Shown piece after piece: positions 29,371-40,999 of a DNA stretch of 64,000 nt (position 1 is the first letter of the stretch; the number at the start of each line of letters is the position of its first letter). The stretch is from Chaunax sp. Z400 (lineage: Eukaryota > Chordata > Actinopteri > Lophiiformes > Chaunacidae). Location of the stretch: NCBI GenBank assembly GCA_037577475.1, contig CM075188.1, forward strand, positions 16,326,501 through 16,390,500, given 5' to 3'. The position numbers were made by a program, and so were the translations under genes. Under the pieces are notes generated by a model. That model was given only the letters and a program-made list of their open reading frames with translations. It was not told where the DNA came from and searched no databases.

Positions 29371-32300
29371 GGTCCTAAATTTTGCACAAGGTTCTCTGGT
29401 TACATTCTGTCTGCCTGTAGTCTGACATCTACAACATACCAGATTACACCATGATGTTATTCTGCTTCCTATCTATAAAGTACACACTAGATATGCAATT
29501 TAAAGCTTAACTGGAAACTGCAAATATTGTTCAGGAAATAGTCAAAATACTTAAATAGTTTTTGGTCTTTTAGCCTAAGAATTATTAATCTTTTTCTCCC
29601 ATCTGTGCCGTCAAAAATTGCAACTATAATGCTCTCAGATTCACAAATGCTTTTCCAACAACAGCAGATTCTGGATTGGCCTTGGAGTCTGTGGTTAGTC
29701 ACATCTGGTGGAAAGGCGCAGGGCTAAACTGCAGTAGGTGGTGACAAAAAGAGCTGAGAGGCTGGTAATCCCATACACGCAGCGCACACTGAGAGGCCTC
29801 GACCGCAAAGCAACATTAGCCAATCTTTACTAATAGAAATGCAGGACACCCCCCCCCCATTCCCCCCAAATTAGAGTAAAGGATGGCTGGCTCTTTAAAG
29901 CAAGCTATGTGTGACAGAGTACTAGGAGTGGTTTCACAACAGCGTAACAACTCACAATGCTACTAGTGAATACTCGAACAGCTGACTGGTGGCTTTTGGC
30001 CCCATTGTGAACATGAAAGGAAAAAAAAAATCACATACGCACTCACTTGCACACAATTAGTTTTCTCTCTGACCCCAGCTGAAAGTTGACAACCTTCGCG
30101 AGCACAGTATTTTTAGGCAGCCGTTAGTCTTGGCTGCCAAACAGGACAAAATATAGCTTTGCGTCCCCTGGTCTTACCCGGCCTCTTCATCTCCTTTCGT
30201 CCGTGTTTGTGTGTGTTTATTTGTATCCTGTGCCGTGTCACTTTGTTTCTCCGTGATTTTTCTTCACTTTTCCGCTCCAGCCCCCCTTATCTTGGCTGTC
30301 AACTGCAGCCAGGGTAGGATGCCGGCTTAACAAGCTGGAAATCTGAGCTTTTTTCCATGTGTGCTGTAATTAAACATGGAGACAGTCAACAGTAGGATGG
30401 TAGCTACCATAACCAAAACAGTTCATAAGGATCCAGCGCCTTGATCTTTCAAAGCCAGCCTGTCTGTCTCCATCCAGGCCCAGAAAACCAAGGCCGCCTT
30501 GAGACAGCGGCCCATACCAGCCTTAAAATGCAAAGCCTTCAGCTCCATTATATCCAGCTGTTTACTGTAGACACAAGCCACACATAAGCCTCCTGCTTCT
30601 CACTTGCTTCCGCTACGCTTCAGTTTCAAAGTTCTTCAAGGCATAAGATGGGCTTGATTTGACTCACTTTCATGTATTCATGACAGAAAAAAGCCGCTGT
30701 TTTGCAGAGGAGTGTGATTTATCCAAACTTCCGTCACAGCAGGGAACAATCCACCACACTCCAAATAACTAGAGCAAAATAGAGGCTGTTTACTTCAGTA
30801 CTTCAGAATCCTTTGCATTAGTGACACTAATGGAAATTGTCTTGGTAAGTAAAAACATGTCAACTTGATTTTTACTGTTCAGGGGCATTGAAATATATGC
30901 AAACAACAGACATTATGGGTCATTTTTGACAGATGTCTGAAGATGGTTAAATTAGTTTAGCATAAAGACGGGACACAACTAGACTGGTAGGTTTTTGTTC
31001 CCTTTTTTGTTCCCTCCTGTTTCCATTATTTGTGCTAAGCTAAGCTAGCTTTTTATTTAACAAACAGACATGAGGCTCATATCAACCTTCTCGTCTACCT
31101 CTTTGCGAGAAAGGGAACACATGAAAACAAATGAACCATTACTTTAAGGTTGGGTGATTTGCTTCTATCATTAATCATTACAGTCTGGAACTGTATGGTA
31201 AACCATTGAACCTAAAGCCTGGAATAATATATTAGGACAGACGTGCACTTTGTGAACGCTCATTGAATAAATAGAAAGTTTGTGTCCAAGGACACAGATA
31301 CCGCTGCTACAGGAAAATCCCCCTGAATGTGAGCAAACTGACGCTAAGTTTAATCGCCTAAGTTCAATTGCACCTAAAAATGTAAAACTAAATTTATTAA
31401 AAGTAAATTGAAGAGACTAATTATGCAATGCACACCTTTAGGGACCCTATACCAAGCATGTGTGAATTTCATTGAATTCAGTCTAGCAGTTTTTGAGGAT
31501 ATATGCATAGACTATTCTCCGTTACGAGAGGAAACCTGTATGCCCCCTTTGGTAGAGGCATAAAAAAAATTACATTTATTTACCCCAATTAAGTTAAAAC
31601 CACAAAAAAAACATCTACAAATACAGAGTCTGTGGTTTTTTAAATGCAAATCCAATGACTCCAGTAGCAATGAACAGTTTCCCATTGCTTGCATTAGTTC
31701 TGAAATAGGACCACAGGACAGGCCTCCTGTCAGGAAATTCAAAATTAGCTCCACCACCACCGGGCACAAGTAAAAACATCACTGCATGTCCTCTTCTTGT
31801 TTTTTCTTCTGACCCCACCATCCTCCTTTCATCCCACTGTGCTAAAAGCTAAAACACCTATCGTCTGTTATTTCAAGAAGCTGTGAAAACCACCACCTGT
31901 CGTTATTTCAGGCAGATTAGGCAATTCTTCACTGATATGGTACATTACACTTCAATCAATCTTATTTTTATACCTTTGAGTGAGAGCTGGGTGCCTTGGT
32001 AAAGCATTTTACCTTTTTTAGACGGGGTTTTTGCAGGTTTCAAAAAGACTTTTTAAGACCTTTTCAAGACAAGTAGATCTATTTCACATCTATATTGGCA
32101 AAAAGATATGCCATTTATTAAAGACAATCAGAGTCCCAGTTACTTGCAAAGTACAATAATTTATTCACAGAACTGTGTGCACACAATGGCGTATCCTTTG
32201 TACAATTATGTGTATGTTTTTAGTGCGAGACAGAGGCAAATAATGAGCATAGTTGAAGTGGCATTAACTGAAAGTTGATTTAAGACCTACCTAAACATAT

Positions 32301-33176
32301 TTAAGACCTCATACACTGTACCTCAATGTATTTTAAACTTTCTAAGGCCTAAAACTAAGATGGTCAAATTTCAGACTTTTAAAGGCCTTGCAGGAACCCT
32401 GTTAGAGAAATGCGCTACATGGAGAGCACACTATCTGTGCAAAGAACAAAATTAAGAGCTGATACAATTGCTTTTCTGGTTAAAAATCAGATTTTCCAAT
32501 CACATAAAAGCTTGACATCTTAGGTGATGTATCACATATAAATAAGCTAATTTAAAAAGTATGTTTCGGTTTACTGAAAGCTCCATGGGCTCCTCAGGTT
32601 CCAAGCCCTTTCACGGGTTTAACAACATGTGTCACATCACCATTTATTACTCACAACTGTTTACAGGTACTGACTCATAGTATGCTGTCAGTTAGCACCC
32701 AGGGCTATCTTGCAGAGCACCCTGCCCACTCGCCTTCCTGGTGCTACAAGCACAGACCTGATCCCAGCCTTTCCACCATGCTCCTGTCAGTTTCAGAGGT
32801 CTTGTGTTGTAGCTTTTGCTCTGTAATTACCGGTGCCGCTGACATTCCTCCTGCTCTCTAAACCAGGACTTCACCGTGTTTATCCAACACCCAGCCGTCA
32901 CAGGAGCAGATAATGTGTAACTGTAACCACTAGCAACCCTGAAAACAATGAGGGGGCTTTTAAACCGGCTTTGTCCGGTTCAAACTCCCATTCACCTGTT
33001 GAGTAACAATGTAGTTTGATTTAAGATTTTTTTTAGCCTCCATAAAGTGAGTTCCCACATATTTCCTGTCAATATATGGGCCACTATGAATGGCATATAG
33101 CTAACTTTTTGTTTGTTTGTGTTAGTTAAAGGAAATTACTCACCATAGAAATCACAAAGAGCCAGAGCATCTTTCC
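29370..33176. other. Gene-free stretch; right end is probably the 3' UTR of the ENC gene
   Basis: No exon recognised. At 31350-31570 a decayed interspersed repeat ends in GCCCCCTTTGGTAGAGGCATAA, resembling ends near 23400 and, in its first part, 62520-62600. A TTTATT at 32643-32648 is an AATAAA on the minus strand about 530 bases past the ENC stop and may be its poly(A) signal. Confidence 0.4.
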
Positions 33177-35039
33177 CTATGCTGAGAGGTACTTCCAAGT
33201 GCTAACGAAGGCAGTAGGAATGAGCGAATAGGGCACACTGGTCACACTTTCCCAAGAGTCCGACGATGGATCGTAACAGTCTAGTGTCTTACACCTCTGA
33301 GCCCCAAAGTACCCTCCAACCACATAAAGCCGGTTTCCTGATGCCACTGCATGGCAGCTGATCCGTTTGGCCGTCACATCACCAAACTTTGACCACTGGT
33401 ATGTTTCGCTGTTGAACCGATAAGCGGAGCTGGCTGAGAATTCGGTGTCGCCTCCGATCACCACAACATGGTTGCCAACTACAGCCGCTGCAGTGTAACG
33501 CCATAGCTGTGGACAGGCGGCTGGCACAGACCATCGATTCTGGCAAGGGTCAAAGCACTGCACCTTGGGGTATTTCTCTCTGTTTACACTCGTGCCCCCA
33601 AAGGCAAAGAGTTTGTTTTTGGCACCTACGACGGCAGCATTGCTCACCCCTTCTCTGAGTGGAGCCACCAGTGTCCATTTATTGGTCTGAGGGTCATATT
33701 GCTCCACCTGTTTGAGAGACACAGATGGAGAAGCGGGGAAGGATCCTGCCAGAGAAGTGTGTCCTCCCACAACATACAGCATGTGGTCAAGCTCCGCAGA
33801 CCCATGTCCAAATCTGGCCACCAACATAGGTGCAGCTTTGGACCATTCGTCATGTAACGTGTCATAGACCCAAACGTCTTTGGAAGCGCCGTTTTCAGAT
33901 CCACGGCCTCCAGTAACATAAACCTGAGACAAGACATGGAGAGAAATCACATTTTGAGTAAAAATACTTAACATTTCATAACAATGGACATATTCAAGTA
34001 TAGATAAAATACACACCTTGCAACCAATAGCACAGGCGCTGCATTCCTTCCTGGGGCTGGGGATGTCTGTTTTGGGGGTGATCTCCTTGGTCTTGTTGTC
34101 GATCATGTAAACTTTATCACACATGAATGTCTGTCCTCCCAACAGAAGCAGGGCCTGGCTAACCTTTCTTGGCCGGGCGCAGAACCCGGTTACAATACCA
34201 TCATTCTGGAGGATCCTCATTTTGCACCGTACGGCGTCTTCAACAATCTCCCGACCCACCTTGTGGCACATCACCAGCTCCTCTGAAGCAACATTCTTCA
34301 GCAGATACGTTTCAGGTAGCAGCGCCAGGCGAACGCAACGCAGCAGCTCGGGCAGCTCACTGTGCCTGCGCTCCATGTCGGCCTTGACCCAGTCAATAAC
34401 AGCCTCATACACCAAGCACTCATCCTCCACCTCTAGTTCCTCACTGAGGATCAGCTCCTGGACTTTGTCTCTGGGCAAGCTGAGAAAGTCCTCGGTCTTA
34501 AAGAGAGTAGCAAAGTTTGCCAGGCACATCCTCCATGACAGCTCATAAAGTCTCTGGCACTGGTGGGCATCTGAGAGTAGCATCATCCCCAGACAGTTTG
34601 ACTGGTGGAGATTCTTTTCTAGAAACTCTGCCGCTGCGTCTCTGATGTCATGGAACTGAAGCATGTCACCAGCTTCCAGGAGCGACTCTGCATTTTCCTC
34701 GTTGATGATGACTCGGGCCGAGTAGGCGTAGTCAAGCAAGAGCTCCAGCACCTCTGGGTGGAGAGAATCGTGGAAGTTGACGTCAGCGTCCCGACTCTCC
34801 CTGAGCCCTCCACTGAACATGGCTTCAAAATATCGGCTGCAGGAGGCCAGGACTGCCCGGTGGCAGGAGAAGGACTGGTTACCAGCCTTCAGGACAACAT
34901 CTGTGAAGACTTTTCTTTTGCGTAACAGGTTGAGCTGAGTCAAAAGGCTATCAGCGTGGGATGTCTTGTGGAAGAGTTGGATATTCATGGAGCCGGAACT
35001 GGAGCGAGACTTTCTGTTTTCGTGGTTGCTGACAGACAT
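33177..35039 (-). CDS. enc3: Ectoderm-neural cortex (ENC)-type BTB-BACK-kelch protein
   Basis: Two coding exons, 35039-34017 (341 codons) and 33923-33177 (248 codons plus stop), encode 589 residues, the length I recall for ENC1. The N-terminus MSVSNHENRKSRSSSGSMNI matches the ENC family almost word for word. A BTB domain (about 45-150), a BACK domain (about 155-255) and six kelch repeats (about 295-580; GG doublets in TGGRGSENG, VGGHTS, IGGDTEFSA, VGGYFG) follow. ENC proteins bind actin and act as substrate adaptors for cullin-3 ubiquitin ligase, mainly in neural tissue. ATG 35037-35039 is chosen because it aligns with the family start; the frame upstream of it is 5' UTR and intron. The 93-nt intron (donor GTGTGT, acceptor TTGTCTCAG) lies between Lys341 and Val342. 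I judge it closest to the fish paralogue enc3, since it differs from ENC1 and KLHL25 throughout; the exact paralogue is less sure than the family. Confidence 0.93.
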   Translation of the reverse strand: MSVSNHENRKSRSSSGSMNIQLFHKTSHADSLLTQLNLLRKRKVFTDVVLKAGNQSFSCHRAVLASCSRYFEAMFSGGLRESRDADVNFHDSLHPEVLELLLDYAYSARVIINEENAESLLEAGDMLQFHDIRDAAAEFLEKNLHQSNCLGMMLLSDAHQCQRLYELSWRMCLANFATLFKTEDFLSLPRDKVQELILSEELEVEDECLVYEAVIDWVKADMERRHSELPELLRCVRLALLPETYLLKNVASEELVMCHKVGREIVEDAVRCKMRILQNDGIVTGFCARPRKVSQALLLLGGQTFMCDKVYMIDNKTKEITPKTDIPSPRKECSACAIGCKVCILSILEYVHCYEMLSIFTQNVISLHVLSQVYVTGGRGSENGASKDVWVYDTLHDEWSKAAPMLVARFGHGSAELDHMLYVVGGHTSLAGSFPASPSVSLKQVEQYDPQTNKWTLVAPLREGVSNAAVVGAKNKLFAFGGTSVNREKYPKVQCFDPCQNRWSVPAACPQLWRYTAAAVVGNHVVVIGGDTEFSASSAYRFNSETYQWSKFGDVTAKRISCHAVASGNRLYVVGGYFGAQRCKTLDCYDPSSDSWESVTSVPYSLIPTAFVSTWKYLSA

Positions 35040-36500
35040 CTTGACTTGGAACTGGAGAAGAAGAAAAAAATGATTAAAATATAAGCATGTGGCAAGAGAC
35101 AATCATTTACATTTGTTTAATTCAACCATGGATGATTTTAAGGCCATGTGCCCTCCTTCTGCTGTAAACACTACCATTAACCTCCCATTTTATGATGAAA
35201 GAAAAGTCGCTATGCCAACAGCTGATGAATGGACTGTTCCAAAATAAAACACTCATATCAGTGATGTGGGTTTGGGTGGAAATGAACTTCAGACTTCAGA
35301 GATGAAAGGAGATCAGATAAGAAGTACTCTCACAGAAAACCAGTGTGTGTACATTTACGCCTGAAAGCATTGATCAATGTCAAGACTCAAACCTCAGAAC
35401 CTGTGACAAGAAAAAGATTAGCTGGCCTCTACGGCGAAGGAACAAAACCTGGGTATGTTGTCCACCCCATAAACATTTCAAGGCTGTGAGTCACCGCCAA
35501 CAACAGCCAGAGCCAAGAAGTTCCTGCCAGCTTTTTCTGACCCTCTGCAGGTTCACATACAAGATGGTGCAAAAGGCAAAGCTTGAACGCCCACAGAAGA
35601 TGTGACACCTTTGAACATCAGCTCTTTGAGGATGAAAATATGTAACCACACAACATCTGAAAGCCACATCTTTCTTTCTGCAGATACAGCATTCTGGAGT
35701 GGCAATGCTGAAGTTGGGAATAAGATTGATTTTATGGAATATCTAATTTAGTCTAATTATGCATTTACATACTATCATTAGTCATTTTCCCCCTTCTAGT
35801 GCATACTGTTGTAATATCCACTGTGGGTTACTATTGGCTATCCGCAACTTTAAAACGACCAAATAAATATCTTCCGCTTTAAAGCCTTCATTGTTTCAAA
35901 GCAGATAAATTAAAGTCGGCTATTCAATCTCTCTGAAAGGGGGACGGTGGACTTCCGTGGAGGGACTCAGCGTGAAATCCAATTCGTTTTGTGCGGTAAA
36001 TGTGAAACTACGGTCAGCACTTCAGCATGCGCTCAACTTTCCTCTCAAGTTAGCAGCAGCCTGCAAATACACAGACTCCACTACCAGACATCAGAGGATC
36101 CAGTGTTACAGCCTGGAACTACACAAGCCACATTACTGAAGCTGGACAAGCGTCAAACAAGCACGTATCCTGGTGATCCATACACCAGGAGGCTTAGGCG
36201 TTTAATGCTTACCTTGACAGATACAAAGCTGGTCCGAATTCCTTTATCTCGGTTACAACTTGTTCCGCCGTTGATCCGTTTTAAGTTCTGGCACAATTTA
36301 GACAAATCCGCCTTCGGAGGTCATGGCTGTATCGTTTCCAGAGCTGTTGGGGAATGGCTGAGCCATTTGTCTGCGTCGCGAGCTTTGCGTTTAAACGCGC
36401 AAAAAACAATGTAACAAAGTTGTAGTGCGTCCGTTTTGTTCTCTGGAAGCCACACAGCCAGCGGGGATAGGAGCGGAGAGAAAGGGCAGATGAAGCAGGA
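35040..36500 (-). other. enc3: 5' UTR, first intron and probable promoter of the ENC gene
   Basis: On the minus strand an acceptor CTTCTCCAG (intron end at 35052) lies 12 bases before the ATG. A strong donor CAAG-GTAAGC lies at 36213/36212. This predicts a non-coding first exon ending at 36214-36213 and an intron of about 1.16 kb. The sequence from 35940 to 36600 is more GC- and CpG-rich than its surroundings, as expected for a promoter. The transcription start cannot be placed exactly. Confidence 0.5.
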
Positions 36501-36939
36501 GAAGCTCCGCCTCCTCCCCTGTTATTGTCCAATGGGCTAAAACACCAGCAGGAGCTGCTTTCATTCTGCATCCAGCTGAAGTTATCAGCGCCCTAAGAAA
36601 TACAAAAACGCGTCTCTGTGGCTTTCATACCGCAGTGTAGTTCTGCCACGGCATCACGTTATGACATGAATATTTTTATTATATAATTTAATATTTTTTT
36701 TAACATTACAAGATGTTTTCATGTAATTACGAGATGCAAACCTATCACGTTATAAAATTAACTTATGCTATGTAAATAATGTGCTCTTATCTTGTTTTAG
36801 CGTGAAGACTGACGTAATAACTTAATGTTTTTAAAAAAAAAAACGTTTCACAGATCACCTGATAAGGTTTTATTGTGACCAAGGAAGTAGGCCAGCATTG
36901 ATTTGTTTGTTAGGAGTATTACTCAAAAAATTATAGTGT

Positions 36940-37235
36940 ATGGCCTAAGGAACAATCCATGACATTTTGGTGGTGATCTGGATCATTATCTGGATCCAGT
37001 ATCTTTTTAAAAGATTCTTTACTGTTGTGGGATAATTACAAGATTTCTGCTCCTAAATTCATGAATATTATAGTAGTAAATTTAAGGGGTATGTTATCAT
37101 GGTCAAGGAGTCATATTATGAGGGTCGAACTATCATCGGACTATTACTTTTAGATCCAATGACATTATGGGGAAACTGAGCTGCCTTGGTGGAGGTGTGC
37201 ATTCTCTGAGTACTGTCTAGTTATAAAGTGTAACG
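36940..37235. mobile_element. Fragment of a dispersed teleost repeat (possibly RTE-like)
   Basis: Landmarks GATCTGGATCATTATCTGGATCC and CTGCCTTGGTGGAGGTGTGC, then CTCTGAGTACTGTCTAGTT, are typical of an interspersed repeat I remember as abundant in fish genomes. No coding capacity remains. Family assignment needs a repeat library. Confidence 0.6.
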
Positions 37236-37439
37236 TTTCAATTTTATGAACATAAAAGTTGGTCCCTGATGTAAGTGGACTCCTGATATGTAGCCACTCC
37301 AGTTGTGAACTGCATATCATCCACTGTGCTCAATAACATCAGAATCTCATCACGTCTCAACCCAAGCAAGACCTTATTCAAATCATGTAAATAAGCCAAA
37401 ATCTTCAATTTATCTGTTCTTCATTCAAGCAGATTATAA

Positions 37440-37740
37440 CATGAAATGTTTCACATTATAACAGTAAATTTTATCAGGTTATAATGTGAATTTTTTTTTG
37501 TTAAAACAATAAGTTATCACATTATAATTTGAAAGCTTTCATGTCATAACAAGATAATTATATTATATCATCATAACAATAAAGATTTCCTGTTATAACT
37601 TTCTGAGTTTGTACTTTGTGATAACATGAAAATATCTTGTTAAAACGTGAAAATATCTTGCTATAATATTATAATATTATAAAAAATAATATGAATAGAA
37701 TTCCCAAAGAAAAAATAAGAACATTTGATATTATAACGTG
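37440..37740. repeat. AT-rich array of TTATAAC / ATGAAAATATCTTG-like motifs
   Basis: Short related phrases recur in both orientations over about 300 bases: TTATAACATGAAA, CATTATAACAG, GGTTATAATGTGAA, CATTATAATTTGAAA, TGTCATAACAAG, and ACATGAAAATATCTTG then ACGTGAAAATATCTTG. This is an irregular tandem or inverted low-complexity repeat. A similar, shorter stretch is seen at 36655-36830. Confidence 0.6.
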
Positions 37741-39535
37741 GCCAAAAGAAATAGTTATTTAAATATTTGATTTTTTTTATTCAGCTGACATAAGGATTTA
37801 AGTACTTATTAGTGATCAGGATGAGAATGAGGTCAGTCAAGGAACAGCCAAATCAACCTGCATGTACATTGTACAAGGAATGTACAAGGCTGCTTAAAAC
37901 ACAATAATACAAAGAACCTTTAACTGGTGTACAGATTCAGAAGTCTGGTGAAAGAGCTGTGTGAATGCATTTTCACTGCAGAGTATTAGAGTATTGAATA
38001 AAAGTGAGATATATCCAGGAACTTAAACAATTAAATATCATTGAATTATACTGGGACACTTAAGTAAAACAGAGACCCTTTATATTATTATTAATTGCAC
38101 TCTTTCACACTTCAACAAATCAAAATTACTGGTGTGAAAAAGGCCCCACAGAGGTTTGCAAACCAAAGGGTAAAAAGTTGAATATATTCTAGAGTGTTGA
38201 TGGATCAATGATAGTGTGAATATCTGTGTTCTCATTTTTATTCAGACAATAGAGGCTCCAGCGATGATTTATCACTCTAAAAACTGGTAGACTGTCCATG
38301 TGCTATGTTAACTGATCTCCAACACCACAAACACAACTGCCAGAGTTGATGCCACATGGCTCAGGTTTCCTCTCCCTCTGTGTCTGTAACTCAACAGCAG
38401 CTTTTGAAAATTACAAGCTGCTGTTTCTTGACTGTCTGTTTATGTGTATGTGAGCATGATCTTTCCTTTCAGGTCTGAAGTATCCAATAAACAGCCACAC
38501 TTGTTGGTATTTCACATTCTCATAACCATTATTGCCAGTGCTTATCGTAGCTTCCGTTAGCTGACTGGGCCAAATGCTTTCATACACACAAGTGTGCCAA
38601 AAGGAGATTACGAATTTAAAGGGATTAGATTAATAAACTCATGATTGTAATCTAGGGTTAATTCATTTTGCTGCACTTTAACCGACCCTCCCATCCCCCA
38701 ATTAAGCCCAGCTTAGAACCAAACTGGTTGGCGGATTTATGTGTATGTGCTTGGGTGCAAGCATTGTGTAACTGGTCATTAATTACTTTTAAGCAGGCAC
38801 GCCACTAATCAAACCCCCCACAATTATTCCTCAATGCCTCCAGCATCGCAACAAGCCACTCACGTATTGTCTATTTAGATGATGGTAACCGTCACTCCAT
38901 TGTTCATGCAGACTCACTGTACCACATATTGGTGCATTCAAGGCAGGTGGTCTCCTCGCTGAGGTCATCCTTTCTGAAACATAAGGAGAGGGGTGCGCGA
39001 AGGGGTCATCCTCATGCCCAGGCCTCAACAACAAGCAATGCAGAGGTTCTTAAGACTTTCTATTTACAGTATATACAAGTTAAATTTGAACTAAAATTGT
39101 AACTTATTTTTTCCATTTACACAGGCAATCTTATAATAACTATGTATGAATGGCAGACTGAACATGAATACAACATAATTATACAATGGATAAATGGGAT
39201 ATTATGGAGCTGATTTCCTGCCTAGTCTTACAGATGTACTACCATTCTCTACCATTAACAAACTAATGCACTTTGTTTCACAACATGTGCCAATGAAACT
39301 AACACACTACATATTGCCAATACATCATGTTTCAGAAACAAATACAGAACGTCTTACAACACATATTGCATAGTGATTCGCTTAATTAAAAAGTGACTAA
39401 CCAGGCTGAACCTCTCAATTAAATTGACTCACAGCGCCATCTGCTGTTATGGAGGGCGAAGTACTCAGGACATTTGTGAAAGAAGCGAGCAATGCACAGC
39501 GAGAAGATCGTTCAAAGTCACCTGATTTAAAAAAA

Positions 39536-39553
39536 TCTATCTATCTATCTATC
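39536..39553. repeat. (ATCT)n short tandem repeat
   Basis: About four and a half ATCT units upstream of timm13. Confidence 0.9.
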
Positions 39554-39763
39554 GTTTAAATATATCACGTGGAAGATGTGTTTGACAGTACCTCACCAAA
39601 AAATACATTTCCCATCTTGGAGTGCCTTACACGGAAATGACGTATTTAGGCTTCCGCCGCTCTCAAGGGCATCAAAAACTTCCATTAGCCTCAACTAGCA
39701 CTTTGCACGTGTACTTAAAGTACGCCGATAATTCTACAGTTTTCGTTAACAATTCCGGTAGAA

Positions 39764-40727
39764 ATGGAAGGGTTCGGTTCAGACTTCTCAACAGGCGGCA
39801 CGGGTAACAAAGTGGACACCGGCACGATCATGGAGCAGGTCAAGGTCCAGATTGCGGTGGCTAACGCACAGGAGCTGCTGCAGGTAAATGAATGTGCACA
39901 GCTGCTAAGGTAGCAAGCCTAACTTTCGTCAAAGCTTTTTTTAAGAAGGTACAAGAATGCCTGTTGATCATGTCATTGGATGAGGGCATTTATATATTTT
40001 CATAATTAGAAAATATCCCTCAGAAACAGGCGAATCACTGTCGACATAATGTAATGTTAGCGTACCTGCAACTTATCTCTTAGGTAGATCAATGCTAGGC
40101 CTACGTTGAACCCAGTTTACTTCTAAACGTCTTATTTTTCTCTTATACGCTCAAAATCAAATAGAAGTCAAGTCAAATAATTGCTCACCGGGTGACGTAA
40201 CTGCAAGTCAGCTCTATGTAACAAATCATTGAACGAATATTTATTTTGTGTTTCAGAGAATGACAGACAAATGCTTCAAGAAGTGCATAGGTAAACCTGG
40301 AAGCACGCTGGACAACTCTGAGCAGGTATACGTTTGGCCATAAGGAGACAGTTTGTAAACAGATTAGAGATGAAACCATTAGTCTGACATAAATTTACCC
40401 ACATTATTAATATTCATTAGTTGTGTAAGTCTTGTTTGAAATATGAATACACTGGCTTTAGCCTTGAAGAAATTACATTGTAAATACATTTGGACAGTAA
40501 GAAAATTGTGCAGAGTAATATATAATGAAAATAATCATTGGTTGCAGCCTAAGAATAAGGTGCCAGTTTGTCACACATCTTTAGGAATACTTATTCAGAA
40601 TCTTAAAAACTCTCCTTTGTCCCCCCAGAAATGTATTGCCATGTGTATGGACCGATACATGGATGCCTGGAATACAGTGTCTCGAACATACAACTCCAGG
40701 TTACAAAGGGAAAGGGCTCGCATGTGA
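39764..40727 (+). CDS. timm13: Mitochondrial import inner membrane translocase subunit Tim13
   Basis: Three exons, 39764-39883, 40257-40325 and 40629-40727, encode 95 residues, the length I recall for human TIMM13. Donors are GTAAAT and GTATAC; acceptors are TTTCAG and CCCCAG; both introns are phase 0. The protein carries the twin CX3C motifs of small Tims, CFKKC (46-50) and CIAMC (65-69), whose cysteines form two disulfides and hold a helical hairpin. The stretch IMEQVKVQIAVANAQELLQ and the C-terminus YMDAWNTVSRTYNSRLQRER are nearly invariant in the family. Tim8-Tim13 hexamers chaperone hydrophobic precursors such as Tim23 across the intermembrane space. There is no presequence, as expected. 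The start ATG has A at -3 and G at +4. The gene is head-to-head with the ENC gene and converges on tmprss9-like. Confidence 0.98.
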
Positions 40728-40939
40728 ACATCGCTCTTTTACCAGACCCTTTCTCAGGCTGATGCTTGCTTCGAGGAGGAGCACATTGGAGGCCAGGAGC
40801 CGTGAACACGTGTGTCGTAGCATCAGCACACCACTTACCTCTGACATAATCCCTTGCAGACAGGCAAAGAAGAGCCTGTGGACTCTTACCATAACAATAT
40901 TTCTGTGGACATTTCCATGTTCCTGAGGACCAGCTCAGA

Positions 40940-40945
40940 AATAAA
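40940..40945 (+). terminator. timm13: Poly(A) signal AATAAA of timm13
   Basis: A canonical hexamer 213 bases after the stop codon, followed within 30 bases by a GT/T-rich stretch. Confidence 0.75.
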
Positions 40946-40999
40946 GTGTGCTAATTTGTGTATTTATGTTGGAAAATCATTCTTCTGAATAACAAGCAT

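Larger units (their letters stand above)
36601..39400. other. Intergenic stretch between the head-to-head ENC and timm13 genes
   Basis: No gene recognised. It contains a fish interspersed-repeat fragment (about 36940-37235) and an AT-rich array of TTATAAC/ATGAAA motifs (about 37440-37740), listed separately. The minus-strand open frame at 38831-39034 is unsupported. Confidence 0.5.

Noticed and set aside
35040..35102. 21 extra N-terminal residues on the ENC frame
   Set aside because: They arise from intron and 5' UTR sequence; a splice acceptor lies 12 bases before the family-conserved ATG.
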